Source: Candidatus Jorgensenbacteria bacterium GW2011_GWB1_50_10 (GTDB lineage: Bacteria; Patescibacteriota; Minisyncoccia; UBA6257; GWB1-50-10). Taken from it: a stretch of DNA of 46,804 nucleotides. Below, piece by piece: positions 29,447 through 38,013 of the stretch. The stretch spans positions 1 through 46,804 of the forward strand of contig LCQK01000003.1 of assembly GCA_001004105.1 (NCBI GenBank), given 5' to 3'. The notes under the pieces were generated by a model. It ran no database searches. It was given only the letters and a program-made list of their open reading frames with translations, and was not told the DNA's origin. Numbering within the stretch: the stretch's first letter is position 1; each line of letters starts with the position of its first letter. The translations under genes and the position numbers were made by a program.

Positions 29447-29860
29447 ATGAGAGGCCAAGTTGCGCTTCCGTTTATACTCCTTATCTCCGGCATCATTATT
29501 GAAATCACGATTGCCGGTTCTTTCATCACTTATTTTTTGAGCACGAGCGGTTTGGGCGAGCGGCTCTCCCTTCGGGCCTCGACCGCTGCTCAGTCTGGCC
29601 TGCGGGACGCGATGATAAGAATCACGAGAGACAAAGATTTTGCCGCCTCCGCGCAGAATTACAATCTGGACGTCGGCAATGACGCCGCGGCCATATCGGT
29701 TTCAAGAACGGTTGACAGTACCTTAGGCATTTACATTTACACCATTACTTCCACCGGCACGGCCTCGTCCCGCCAGCGGAAACTGGTCGCGACCATTATT
29801 GTCAATCAGAGAAACGGCTACATCCAGCTCCAGTCGCTAATAGATACACCTGTGTCATAA
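29447..29860 (+). CDS. Pilin-like / PilX-type minor pilin candidate
   Basis: The 137-aa product has a hydrophobic N-terminal helix (ALPFILLISGIIIEITIAGS) followed by an amphipathic stretch and a small Ser/Thr-rich beta-domain (ISVSRTVDSTLGIYIYTITS). The arrangement resembles PilX-like pilus accessory proteins in CPR genomes, but no clear prepilin peptidase site (G|FTLxE) is present. It is directly upstream of the PilM-PilN fusion (10-nt gap), supporting a pilus role. Confidence 0.6.
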   Translation: MRGQVALPFILLISGIIIEITIAGSFITYFLSTSGLGERLSLRASTAAQSGLRDAMIRITRDKDFAASAQNYNLDVGNDAAAISVSRTVDSTLGIYIYTITSTGTASSRQRKLVATIIVNQRNGYIQLQSLIDTPVS

Positions 29861-29870
29861 TGCGAATTTT

Positions 29871-31370
29871 ATGAAGAATTTTTTTGAAAGTTTTGCGAGA
29901 TTTTTGGAAAAGTTGAGTTCGCGGCCGAAAATCGGCGGCCTCGAAATCGGCGATTCGCTTATCCAATACGTGAATCTGGAAAAAGACGGGCCGGTAAGTT
30001 TTTCCCTGCGCCTCAACCCTGGCGTAATCCGCGAGGGTAAAATCGCCTCGCCTCAGGAACTTTTGAACGCGCTCACCGCCCTAAACCGCATGGTCTCCGG
30101 ACTCGAGACCGGCAAGCGCCTCAAGGTTGTTGTATCGCTCCCGCCTTCTTTGATTTACACCCAAAGCTTCAGTGTTCCCAAGATTGACGAAGAAAAACTG
30201 GAGGAAGCCGCCCGCCTGAACCTCCAAATCATCTCGCCGATAGACGCCGTGAAGGCGATTGCTTCCTCTGAAGTGATAGGCGAGACCGAAGACAAATACG
30301 ATTTACTTGGCGCTTTTGCGGAACGGGACATTGTTTTGAACTATCGCCGGATTCTCGCCTCCGCCAATTTCAACGGTTTCATCTTTGAGTTTCCGGGGCT
30401 CGCCCTCGCCCGGGTCGTCAGGACTTCGCTCCCGCCTATTCCATCCCCCCTCCTCATGCTTCAGGTTTCATCCGACGGCATTGATTTATCCATTCTTCAA
30501 GGCGGATCGCTTTATTTTGAATATTTCCGCTCTTGGCACTCCATTCAAGGGGAAGGGCGGGAGATAACGCGCACGGTTTTTGAGGAGGCGATTACGGAGG
30601 AAGTAAGGCGGGTTATTGATTTTTCCACAAGCCGATTCAAGGAAAACCCGGCCCAGGCCTTTTTGGTCGCTCCTGGTTTTGAGACGCAGGTCGGCAAGCT
30701 CGTTGAATCGGCTTTCAGTATTAAGGTTTATCCTCTCACTCTCAAAGATTATCCTCTCACGCCCACTTGGTACCCGGTTCTGGGTTCGGCGATAAGAGGC
30801 AGAGATTGGGGTGGCAGGGATCGGGAGATAAATTTGAGCGGCGAAAATTTGGCCGAGGAAGTTTACGCCGAGCAGATGGAAAATTTCGTGCGGCTCTGGC
30901 GGAATATCGCAGTCGGCATCGCCGCCGTGATGCTCGTTGTTTTCGGTGGCGCCGCCGCCTTTCTCACCCGTCAAGCAAACACACTCGAGAGCCGGCTCGC
31001 CTCTTTTCGGGCGACCGTTTCCCAGCAGGAGTTGGGCGACCTTACGGCCAAAGTCAGCGAGTTCAATTCCTTAGTGGCAAGTATAACAAAATCAAGAGGC
31101 CGCTCCACTTCCTGGTACGAAACTTTATCCCATATCAAAAAACTGGCTGACACTAATAGTGTTACGATTGACATTTTGAACACCAACCAGGGCGGCGAGC
31201 TGACAACTTTCTCCGGCCGGGCGCCCTCGACCGCGGCCGTGATTAAATTTAAGAACGTTTTAGTCGCTGAGCCGGGGTTTTCAGAGGTTAATTTGCCGCT
31301 TGCGGCAATAAGCACGCTCGCCGACAATTCGGTGAGTTTTAACGTGAGTTTTAAGGTTCAAGCCAACTGA
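29871..31370 (+). CDS. pilM: PilM-PilN fusion, type IV pilus assembly
   Basis: The 499-aa product has an N-terminal actin-like PilM domain (about 20-320: GGLEIGDSLIQYVNLE, VVVSLPPSLIYTQSF, FLVAPGFE). A single transmembrane helix (about 345-367) and a PilN-like periplasmic coiled coil plus domain (TRQANTLESRLASFRA, INLP-type strands) follow. PilM and PilN are normally separate, interacting inner-membrane platform proteins; here they are one chain. Its stop overlaps the convergent pth stop by 13 nt. No PilB, PilC, PilT or PilO lies in this window. Confidence 0.8.
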   Translation: MKNFFESFARFLEKLSSRPKIGGLEIGDSLIQYVNLEKDGPVSFSLRLNPGVIREGKIASPQELLNALTALNRMVSGLETGKRLKVVVSLPPSLIYTQSFSVPKIDEEKLEEAARLNLQIISPIDAVKAIASSEVIGETEDKYDLLGAFAERDIVLNYRRILASANFNGFIFEFPGLALARVVRTSLPPIPSPLLMLQVSSDGIDLSILQGGSLYFEYFRSWHSIQGEGREITRTVFEEAITEEVRRVIDFSTSRFKENPAQAFLVAPGFETQVGKLVESAFSIKVYPLTLKDYPLTPTWYPVLGSAIRGRDWGGRDREINLSGENLAEEVYAEQMENFVRLWRNIAVGIAAVMLVVFGGAAAFLTRQANTLESRLASFRATVSQQELGDLTAKVSEFNSLVASITKSRGRSTSWYETLSHIKKLADTNSVTIDILNTNQGGELTTFSGRAPSTAAVIKFKNVLVAEPGFSEVNLPLAAISTLADNSVSFNVSFKVQAN

Positions 31371-31852
31371 TTTCGGATTTTTTCGAAAACTTCAAGAAGG
31401 ATTTTTTTGTCACTCGATTTTATTGTTTTAAGTACGAAGTCCTCGGCTTTTTGGCGGTTTTTTTCCTGTGGCGACCTCACGCCGATGCGGAGCCGCCAGA
31501 AATTTTTGGTTTTTAGAGCGTCAATTACCGACTGGACGCCCTTGTGGCCGGCTGACCCGCTCCCGAAGGAGAGTTTGAATCTGCCTAAAGCTAGGTCTGA
31601 GTCGTCGTGAACAACGAGTAAATTTTGCGCTTTCAAATTCGTAAATTTTAGAAACTCTTCAAACACAAAACGCCCCGATTCATTCATAAAAACTGTTGAT
31701 TTTTTGAATTTGTATTTCAGTTCCGGATTTTTTCCGTTCATATAGTCAATAAACAGATGGCCGACATTGTGGTAGGTGTTTCCGTATTCTTTACCTGGAT
31801 TACCGAGACCTATCCCAAATTGAATTTCTCTAGGGTTGAATTCGGGTTGCAT
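31358..31852 (-). CDS. pth: Peptidyl-tRNA hydrolase
   Basis: The 164-aa enzyme recycles peptidyl-tRNA by cleaving the ester bond. Signatures are GIGLGNPGKEYGNTYHNVGH (conserved Asn and catalytic His), VVHDDSDLALGRFKL (Asp) and GSGSAGHKGVQSV. In E. coli-type enzymes the last motif is GHNGL; here the Asn is Lys. It overlaps the pilM-N 3' end by 13 nt tail-to-tail. It is slightly shorter than E. coli Pth, as is common in CPR. Confidence 0.93.
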   Translation of the reverse strand: MQPEFNPREIQFGIGLGNPGKEYGNTYHNVGHLFIDYMNGKNPELKYKFKKSTVFMNESGRFVFEEFLKFTNLKAQNLLVVHDDSDLALGRFKLSFGSGSAGHKGVQSVIDALKTKNFWRLRIGVRSPQEKNRQKAEDFVLKTIKSSDKKILLEVFEKIRNQLA

Positions 31853-31892
31853 ATTCTTTACAATTATTCCATAGTTTTTTATTGCTATCTAC

Positions 31893-32432
31893 ATGCGTAA
31901 ATTCCTTTGGTCTTTTTTCGAAATTATTGAGAGCATTACCGTCGCCGTGGTGCTCGTTTTCCTTGTCCGGTACTTCGTTGCCCAGCCCTTCCTTGTTTCC
32001 GGCTCCAGCATGGAGCCGAATTTCAAAAACGGCGACTATCTTTTGGTTGATGAGCTCGCTTACCGGTTCCGCGAGCCCGAGCGCGGCGAGGTGATTGTTT
32101 TCCGCTATCCGGGCGACCCGCGGGTCTATTATATAAAGAGAATCATCGGTTTGCCGGGTGAGCGGGTGACTGGCGATGGCAGCAACGTGACTGTTTATCA
32201 GAACGGCGACGAGATAGTTTTAAACGAACCCTACGTCTGGGTGAAGGAGAGCCGCGCCAAATTTGACGTTACTCTGGGGGCGGGGGAATATTTTGTCCTC
32301 GGCGACAACCGCAATTTCAGTTTTGATTCCCGGAGCTGGGGCTCGCTTCCAGGGAGAGACATCATTGGGCTCGCCCGTTTTCGGCTCTGGCCCATCAACA
32401 AGGTGATGGCCTTTTCCGCGCCAACGTATTAA
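31893..32432 (+). CDS. lepB: Signal peptidase I
   Basis: The 179-aa protein has an N-terminal membrane anchor (about 8-28), the catalytic Ser box (SGSSMEPNFKNGDYLLVDE), the general-base Lys box (YYIKRIIGLPGERV) and box E (LGDNRNFSFDSRSWG). It removes signal peptides from exported proteins, of which this window has many. Single-pass short form, normal for many bacteria. ATG 31893 is chosen; the ORF at 31882 is a shadow. Confidence 0.95.
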   Translation: MRKFLWSFFEIIESITVAVVLVFLVRYFVAQPFLVSGSSMEPNFKNGDYLLVDELAYRFREPERGEVIVFRYPGDPRVYYIKRIIGLPGERVTGDGSNVTVYQNGDEIVLNEPYVWVKESRAKFDVTLGAGEYFVLGDNRNFSFDSRSWGSLPGRDIIGLARFRLWPINKVMAFSAPTY

Positions 32433-32440
32433 CTATAGCC

Positions 32441-33748
32441 ATGTCCAAATCACCGAAATCAGAAAAGAAAGTTCAGTTGTTTCAATCCGTAAAGGGAATG
32501 GCCGACATTCTTCCCAAAGAGCACGATTTTTGGAAGGCGGTGTTTGAAGTCGGCTGGAACGTAAGCGAACTCAACGATTTTTATTACATTGAAACTCCTA
32601 TTTTAGAGGAGGCCGCTCTTTTTGAGCGCGGCGTGGGCGAGGCGACCGACATTGTGGAGAAGGAAATGTACGTTTTCAAAACCAAAGGCGGCGAGCGGGT
32701 GGCAATGAGGCCGGAAAATACGGCGGCCGTGATGAGAAGCTACCTCGAAAACCATTTGGGTTATTTCTCAACACCGCTTAAGGTTTTTTACTACGGTCCG
32801 ATGTTCCGCTACGAAAGGCCCCAGCGAGGCCGCTATCGCGAACACCACCAGTGGGGTTTTGAAATTATCGGCGACGGCGATGCGGTCTATGACGCCGAAA
32901 TCATTCTCACCACTCTTTCGTTTTTCAAAGCCTTGAAGCTCAAAGAGCCGATTTTGAAATTGAACACCATTGGCTGCCGCGTCTGCCGCCCGAATTATCG
33001 CGTGAAACTCAAAGATTATTACCGCCACAAAAAGAACAAGCTCTGCAAGGATTGCGAGCGCCGCTATGAAGACAATATTTTCCGGCTTTTGGACTGCAAA
33101 GAACCGGGTTGCGTGGAGCAGAGAAAAGACGCGCCGATAATCCTTGATTTCCTCTGTGCCAACTGCAACACCCACTTCCGGTCGGTTTTGGAACTCGTTG
33201 AAGACAACAACATCGCCTACGAGCCCGACCCCTATCTTGTCCGGGGCCTGGATTACTACAACCGGACGGTTTTTGAAGTATTTTCCTCCGCCCTGCCGGA
33301 TATCGCGATTGCCGCGGGCGGCCGTTACGATTACCTCGCCGAGCTTCTGGGTGCCCGGCAGATTCCGGGCGTGGGCGTCGCGATCGGCATTGAGCGGGTG
33401 GTTGAAGTAATGAAAGCGATGGAGGGCTACGCCCCGCCGGTTAAGCAGAAATCACGGGTGTTTTTCATCGGCGTGGGGGACGAGGCCAAAAAAGCAAGCG
33501 TGAAGTACATCAACAATCTGCGGCAGGGCGGTGTCTATACCTTAGAATCGCTCGGTAAAAAATCCCTCAAGGCCCAGTTGAAGAGCGCCGACAAATATAA
33601 GGCGAAGCTCGCCGTTATCTTGGGCCAGCGGGAAGTTTTTGAGGGCTCGGCCATTTTGCGGGACATGAATTCCGGCGTCCAGGAAACGGTGCTCTTGGAA
33701 AAACTCGTTGAGGAAGTAAAAAAGAGATTAAAGAATAATCATGGCTGA
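32441..33748 (+). CDS. hisS: Histidyl-tRNA synthetase
   Basis: The 435-aa class II synthetase has FQSVKGMADILPKEHDFW (N-terminus), motif 2 (GPMFRYERPQRGRYREHHQ), the His-specific segments LVRGLDYYNRTVFEV and GGRYDYL, and motif 3 (GVGVAIGIERV). A C-terminal anticodon-binding domain follows (about 340-430). A Cys-rich insert (CRVCRPNY, CKDCERRYEDN, FLCANCNTH) suggests a zinc-binding or structural insertion. Length is standard. It overlaps the HIT gene by 8 nt. Confidence 0.96.
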   Translation: MSKSPKSEKKVQLFQSVKGMADILPKEHDFWKAVFEVGWNVSELNDFYYIETPILEEAALFERGVGEATDIVEKEMYVFKTKGGERVAMRPENTAAVMRSYLENHLGYFSTPLKVFYYGPMFRYERPQRGRYREHHQWGFEIIGDGDAVYDAEIILTTLSFFKALKLKEPILKLNTIGCRVCRPNYRVKLKDYYRHKKNKLCKDCERRYEDNIFRLLDCKEPGCVEQRKDAPIILDFLCANCNTHFRSVLELVEDNNIAYEPDPYLVRGLDYYNRTVFEVFSSALPDIAIAAGGRYDYLAELLGARQIPGVGVAIGIERVVEVMKAMEGYAPPVKQKSRVFFIGVGDEAKKASVKYINNLRQGGVYTLESLGKKSLKAQLKSADKYKAKLAVILGQREVFEGSAILRDMNSGVQETVLLEKLVEEVKKRLKNNHG

Positions 33749-34106
33749 TTGCGTTTTCTGTAAAATCGTAAAAAAAGAAATTCCCGCCGGTATTCTTTAT
33801 GAAGACGATACTGTTGTCGCTTTCAAAGACATAAAGCCATCGGCGCCGGTTCATTATTTAATAATGCCAAAAGCTCATATTGAGTCCGTTGGTCATCTGG
33901 AGAGCAACCACGCCGAAGTAATTTCGAAATTGATTTTCACGGCTAAGAAACTTGCGGAGGATGCGGGTCTGAAAGGTTACAAATTGGTTTTCAACGTCGG
34001 TCGCGAAGGCGGTCAGATTATTGACCATCTTCATCTTCACCTTTTGGGTGGCTGGTCAAAAAAGGAAGACGGCGAGCGTCTGCCCCATCAGGACCTTGAT
34101 AAATAG
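33741..34106 (+). CDS. HIT-family (histidine triad) nucleotide-binding protein
   Basis: The 121-aa protein has the N-terminal CVFCKIVKKEIPAGILYEDD and the triad HLHLHLLGG with its conserved His residues. HIT proteins hydrolyse nucleoside phosphoramidates and related nucleotides; the Hint-type pattern fits best. Start overlaps the hisS stop by 8 nt. Often encoded near tRNA synthetase genes in CPR, though the link is unclear. Confidence 0.93.
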   Translation: MADCVFCKIVKKEIPAGILYEDDTVVAFKDIKPSAPVHYLIMPKAHIESVGHLESNHAEVISKLIFTAKKLAEDAGLKGYKLVFNVGREGGQIIDHLHLHLLGGWSKKEDGERLPHQDLDK

Positions 34107-34133
34107 CGTGCTTCGGGGTAATTTTAGGGAGAT

Positions 34134-34352
34134 ATGGCGACCGAAGTAAAAAAGAAGGAAGGTGAAACGCTAAGCGCGTTTCTTTACCGTTTCTCCAAAA
34201 AAGTTAAGCAAAGCGGCGTTTTGAAAGAAGCGAAAAAGCGGCGCTTTCGCGGCCGGAGCGTGAACCGCAATAAAAGGCGAACCTCCGCCATCTACCGCAC
34301 GCGAAAAGCTGAAGAAGTGAGAAGACAGAGGAAATACGGCCGGTTCCAATAA
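34134..34352 (+). CDS. rpsU: 30S ribosomal protein S21
   Basis: The 72-aa very basic protein has the S21 pattern GETLSAFLYRFSKKVKQSGV and a C-terminal KRR-rich helix. It helps anti-Shine-Dalgarno base pairing on the 30S in other bacteria. A GGGAGAT Shine-Dalgarno-like site lies upstream. Its last base is shared with the yqeY start codon. Confidence 0.93.
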   Translation: MATEVKKKEGETLSAFLYRFSKKVKQSGVLKEAKKRRFRGRSVNRNKRRTSAIYRTRKAEEVRRQRKYGRFQ

Positions 34353-34822
34353 TGCTCAAAGAGACCCTAAACAAAGATTTGATAGTGGCTTTGAAAAGCG
34401 GAGACAAAGAGAAAACCGGCACTCTCCGTTTGGTGCTCTCCGCTCTCCACAATCTGGAAATTGAAAAGCGGGGCAAAACCGGTAAGGACGTTGCCTTGAC
34501 CGACGAGGACGTTTTGGATGTTTTGAAAAGGGAATCCCGTAAGAGAAAGGAAGCGATTGAACTCTACCAAAAAGGCGGCCGCGCCGATCTGGCGGGGAAG
34601 GAAGAGGCGGAACTGGGAATCATTAAAAATTACCTCCCGCCTGAGATGAGCGAAGAAGAGGTGAAAAAGATAATTTTTGAAGTCGTTGCCCGGGTGAAGC
34701 CCGTAGGTCCCTCCGATTTCGGCCGCGTCATGGGCGAAGTGATGAAGGTTTTGAAAGGCAAAGCCGAGGCCGGTCTCGTCTCCAAAATCCTGAAAGAGGC
34801 GCTAGGGAGGGAGAATGGATAA
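34352..34822 (+). CDS. yqeY: GatB/YqeY domain protein
   Basis: The 156-aa protein matches the YqeY family (LVLSALHNLEIEKRGK, ELYQKGGRADLAGKEEAELG, IKNYLPPEMSEEEV, GRVMGEVMKVLKGKA). It resembles the GatB tail and is thought to aid tRNA-dependent amidation or act with rpsU, next to which it usually lies, as here. It overlaps both neighbours by one nucleotide. Confidence 0.95.
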   Translation: MLKETLNKDLIVALKSGDKEKTGTLRLVLSALHNLEIEKRGKTGKDVALTDEDVLDVLKRESRKRKEAIELYQKGGRADLAGKEEAELGIIKNYLPPEMSEEEVKKIIFEVVARVKPVGPSDFGRVMGEVMKVLKGKAEAGLVSKILKEALGRENG

Positions 34823-35232
34823 TGGTTTCGGTCGTGAGCTTGAGCAAGAAGTTCCGGCCTCTTGAAGCGAAGCTCCGCCGCGCGGGGGAGGCGGCGCTTG
34901 CCCGGCTGAAGTATAAGAGGGCGAACGTTGACGTTTATCTTGTCTCTGACCCGGCTATGAAAAAACTGAACCGCGAGTTCCGGCGGAAGAACAAGGCGAC
35001 CAACGTCTTGAGTTTTAGAGAGCCCGAAAAATTTCCCCACCCCGAAGGCAAAGGACAATATCTCGGAGAAATTTACCTCGCCCCGGAATACGTCAGGAAG
35101 TCGGGCGAAAATTTGGAGCGGCTTTTCCACCACGGCCTCCTGCACCTTTTGGGCTATACGCACAAAAAAAGAAGTGATAGGATAAAAATGGAAAAAGCAG
35201 AAAAATCACTGGAAACATGGCTAATTTCGTGA
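34822..35232 (+). CDS. ybeY: Endoribonuclease YbeY (rRNA maturation)
   Basis: The 136-aa metalloprotein has the YbeY zinc motif HGLLHLLGYTH (H-x3-H-x5-H) and the upstream NVLSFREPEKFP and LGEIYLAPEYV segments. YbeY acts in 16S rRNA 3'-end maturation and ribosome quality control. It is slightly shortened at the N-terminus compared with E. coli. It overlaps ftsA by 16 nt. Confidence 0.93.
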   Translation: MVSVVSLSKKFRPLEAKLRRAGEAALARLKYKRANVDVYLVSDPAMKKLNREFRRKNKATNVLSFREPEKFPHPEGKGQYLGEIYLAPEYVRKSGENLERLFHHGLLHLLGYTHKKRSDRIKMEKAEKSLETWLIS

Positions 35233-36431
35233 CCGGTTTGGACATAGGTTCGTCGCAGATAAAGTGCATCGTCGCCGAAGAAGGCAAAAACAGCCTCTCT
35301 GTCGTCGCGGCCTTGAAGCACCCGTCCTCGGGTCTCCGGCGCGGCGTGGTCGTCGACCAGGAAGAGGCGACTGGCATTCTGCGGGAGCTCGTCCTGGATT
35401 TGCAGAAAATTTCCCGCCGGGCAGTCCACAATGTTTTTGTGAACGTGAACGGTGAGCATATCAAGTCCCGGATTTCCCGGGGCGTTTCCGTTGTCTCCCG
35501 TCCCGACCAGGAAATTCAGGAAGACGACGTAGAGCGCGTCCTCCAAAGTTCCAAAGCCATCAAGGTGACGCCCAATCACTTAGTTCTCCACAACATCGCC
35601 CGCGAATATTTCATTGACGACGTGGGCGACATCCAGGACCCCCGGGGCATGACTGGCAACCGCCTGGAAGTAGCCACTTTAATCGTTGAGGCATTCTCGC
35701 CGCAATTGAATTTGCTGATGAAGACCCTGGAGCGCGTTGGTATCCGGGTCGGCGGCCTTATTTATAATCCTTTAGCCGCCTCGCGGGCGGCTCTCTCCCG
35801 CCGCCAGAAGGATTTAGGCGTGGCGCTCGTTGATCTGGGCTTTGGTTCCACATCGGTCGCCGTTTTTGAGGAAAATAAGCTCGCTTTCGCGAAGACCATT
35901 CCTTTGGGCGTCGGTCATGTGACGAACGACATCGCCATCGGCTTCAAAACATCAATTGACGCCGCCGAAAAAATGAAGCTCACCTACGGCTTCGCGACGG
36001 CCAAGGAAATCTCCCGCAAGGACGTCATCAACCTCGTTGATTTTGACCCGGCCTTGACCGGCGAGGCCTCCAAGCGGTTCCTGGCCGAAGTGATTGAAGT
36101 CCGGCTTGCGGAAATTTTGGACCTCGTCAATAATGAGCTGAAATCCCTAGGCCGTGAAGTGGAACTGCCGGGGGGCGCGGTTTTGACCGGCGGCGGCGTG
36201 AAGATGAAAGGCGTAACCGAGCTTGCAAGAAAAGAACTTCATCTTCCGGTCCATGTCGGTTACCCGGATTTGAGCAGTTTGGAAATTTTGAATCCCACCC
36301 ACAAGGAGTTGCTGGATGACCCGGAGTTCGCGACCGCCGTCGGCCTCCTGCTCTGGGCGAACGCCGAAGGCGGCAGGAGCGGTAGCGGCCTCGGGGGATT
36401 CAAAAGATTTTTCAGGCGTCTCGTGCCATAG
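35217..36431 (+). CDS. ftsA: Cell division protein FtsA
   Basis: The 404-aa actin-like ATPase begins VTGLDIGSSQIKCIVAEEG (phosphate-1 loop). It has the 1C-type SHS2 segment (VFVNVNGEHIKSRISRG), the phosphate-2 region (VALVDLGFGSTSVAVFEENK) and the adenosine loop (GGAVLTGGGVKMKGV). The C-terminal amphipathic end FKRFFRRLVP fits the membrane-targeting sequence. It tethers FtsZ to the membrane. It is separated from ftsZ by a 279-bp inverted-repeat element. Confidence 0.96.
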   Translation: MANFVTGLDIGSSQIKCIVAEEGKNSLSVVAALKHPSSGLRRGVVVDQEEATGILRELVLDLQKISRRAVHNVFVNVNGEHIKSRISRGVSVVSRPDQEIQEDDVERVLQSSKAIKVTPNHLVLHNIAREYFIDDVGDIQDPRGMTGNRLEVATLIVEAFSPQLNLLMKTLERVGIRVGGLIYNPLAASRAALSRRQKDLGVALVDLGFGSTSVAVFEENKLAFAKTIPLGVGHVTNDIAIGFKTSIDAAEKMKLTYGFATAKEISRKDVINLVDFDPALTGEASKRFLAEVIEVRLAEILDLVNNELKSLGREVELPGGAVLTGGGVKMKGVTELARKELHLPVHVGYPDLSSLEILNPTHKELLDDPEFATAVGLLLWANAEGGRSGSGLGGFKRFFRRLVP

Positions 36432-36708
36432 CAATGTCTAAACATTCTTTTTCACAATTGATAATGGAAATTTTGCTCCAAATCCCAGGCGCGAGGGCAC
36501 AGGTGGATAGCGAGAGCTATCCATTGAGCCCGAGCAACGCCGGAGTTGGGCAAAATTTCATTACCGCAGGAGGCGCGACCTTGGCTCGTTTCATCGTTCC
36601 TCCTCCTCAACGCATCGCCTTCGGACTGATGCGTTTCGTCGTCGCGCCTCGCTCCGAGTTCCAAGGTCGCTGCCTTCAATTGCGAAAGGAGAATATTTAG
36701 ACATTGCT
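36430..36708. mobile_element. 279-bp nested inverted-repeat element between ftsA and ftsZ
   Basis: The terminal inverted repeats are about 31 bp (AGCAATGTCTAAACATTC... at 36430-36460, and its imperfect complement at 36677-36708). Inside are two hairpin arms. Arm 1 is 36462-36563 (TAATGGAAATTTTGC / GCAAAATTTCATTA, with an inner TGGATAGC-GAGA-GCTATCCA hairpin). Arm 2 is 36575-36670 (GCGACCTTGG / CCAAGGTCGC, with an inner AACGCATC / GATGCGTT hairpin). The whole folds like a cloverleaf. The left end overlaps the ftsA stop. There is no convincing ORF; the 36434 and 36452 ORFs look spurious. Confidence 0.75.
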
Positions 36709-36712
36709 GACT

Positions 36713-37900
36713 ATGTCAAAAAGAAGGAGAAAACACCAAAGCAAAAGAACGAAAGCGGCGCGGCCGAGATTTGCGAAAGCCAAACGCGGCGTCACTTTGA
36801 TTAAAGTGATGGGCGTGGGCGGCGGCGGCGGCAACGCGGTTTCCCGGATGATGGAAGGCAACCGCATCCGCGGCGTGGAATTTATGGCGGTGAACACCGA
36901 TGCCCAGGATTTGAATCACACCTCCGCCCATCACAAAATTTACATCGGCAAAGCCCTGACTCGCGGTTTGGGAGCGGGGATGAATCCCGACATCGGGAAG
37001 CAAGCCGCCGAGGAGAACCGTTCGGAACTCATTGAATCCCTGGAAGGGACGGACATTGTCTTTTTGACCGCCGGTTTCGGCGGCGGCACGGGCACGGGCG
37101 CGACGCCGATTATCGCCGAGGCCGCCCGGGAGAAGGGGATATTGACTATTGCGATTGTCACCAAACCCTTCACTTTTGAGGGCGCCGAGCGGGCGCGCAT
37201 CGCCCACGAGGGCTTGGCGAATTTGAAGGATAAAGTTGATGCATTAGTCGTGATTCCGAACGACAGTATTTTCAATCTCATAAATAAGGACACTTCCGTC
37301 GCTCGGGCTTTCGGCTTCGTGGATGACGTTCTGGAGCAGGCCGTGCAGGCGATTACCGAAATCATCAATGTCCCGGGTCTCATTAACGTTGATTTTGCTG
37401 ACATTAAGGCGGTGGTGAAAGACGCCGGCCCCACCTTAATCGGCATCGGCGTCGCCTCCGGCCCCGAGCGCAGTTTGAAGGCCGTGAATTTGGCCTTGAA
37501 TTCCCCGCTTCTGGAAATTTCCGTTGAGGGCGCGAAGCGGGCGCTTTTCTCCATCGCCGGCGGCCGGGATTTGAAAATGTCCGAAGTGAACGATATCGCC
37601 AAAGCCATATCAACCAATTTGGACCCGAACGCGAAGATTATCTTCGGCGCCTACCACGACCGCAACTTGAAGGACAAGGCCCTCAAAGTCACGGTAATCG
37701 CCGCCGGTTTCAACGGCATCCTGGGCGGCACCCGCATGGGCGGCATCCCATCACTTTTTGTTTCGAGTGAACCCAGGAGAGTGCCAGTAATAGAGAATGA
37801 GGACGTCAAAGAAGAGGCGCCGGGACCTAAGGAAAAGAAAACTAAAAAAGAGGACTCCAACTGGGACATCCCCGCGTTTTTGCGGAGGAAACGGCGTTGA
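36713..37900 (+). CDS. ftsZ: Cell division protein FtsZ
   Basis: I start at ATG 36713 (MSKRRRKHQSK); the ORF track's TTG at 36704 lies inside the inverted-repeat element. The 395-aa tubulin-like GTPase has a very basic N-terminal extension, IKVMGVGGGGGNAV, the tubulin signature AGFGGGTGTGATP, the T7-region synergy segment (NVDFADIKAVV) and a C-terminal peptide DIPAFLRRKRR that would bind FtsA. The C-terminal linker is short. It forms the division ring. It follows ftsA as usual, but the inserted element may change co-transcription. Confidence 0.95.
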   Translation: MSKRRRKHQSKRTKAARPRFAKAKRGVTLIKVMGVGGGGGNAVSRMMEGNRIRGVEFMAVNTDAQDLNHTSAHHKIYIGKALTRGLGAGMNPDIGKQAAEENRSELIESLEGTDIVFLTAGFGGGTGTGATPIIAEAAREKGILTIAIVTKPFTFEGAERARIAHEGLANLKDKVDALVVIPNDSIFNLINKDTSVARAFGFVDDVLEQAVQAITEIINVPGLINVDFADIKAVVKDAGPTLIGIGVASGPERSLKAVNLALNSPLLEISVEGAKRALFSIAGGRDLKMSEVNDIAKAISTNLDPNAKIIFGAYHDRNLKDKALKVTVIAAGFNGILGGTRMGGIPSLFVSSEPRRVPVIENEDVKEEAPGPKEKKTKKEDSNWDIPAFLRRKRR

Positions 37901-37948
37901 TATTCTCGCTGCGCTTGCCGATAACCATAACTCCCATAACTTCATGTT

Positions 37949-37988
37949 TCCTCAATAACCCATCACATATGCGTAAAGTTATTGAGGA
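37949..37988. repeat. Palindrome P2 upstream of the PaaX/Cas2-like gene
   Basis: TCCTCAATAAC...CATATG...GTTATTGAGGA, with 11-bp perfect outer arms and an imperfect inner part. It shares GCGTAARGTTATTGAGGACA with P4 at 43741. Confidence 0.75.
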
Positions 37989-38013
37989 CAAAGACTGAAC
38001 TTTAAACTTAACT

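Noticed and set aside
36434-36700. 88-aa ORF (and the reverse ORF 36452-36679) between ftsA and ftsZ
   Set aside because: Both lie wholly inside the nested inverted-repeat element; they follow its hairpins, have no recognisable domain, and being open on both strands is expected from palindromic sequence.
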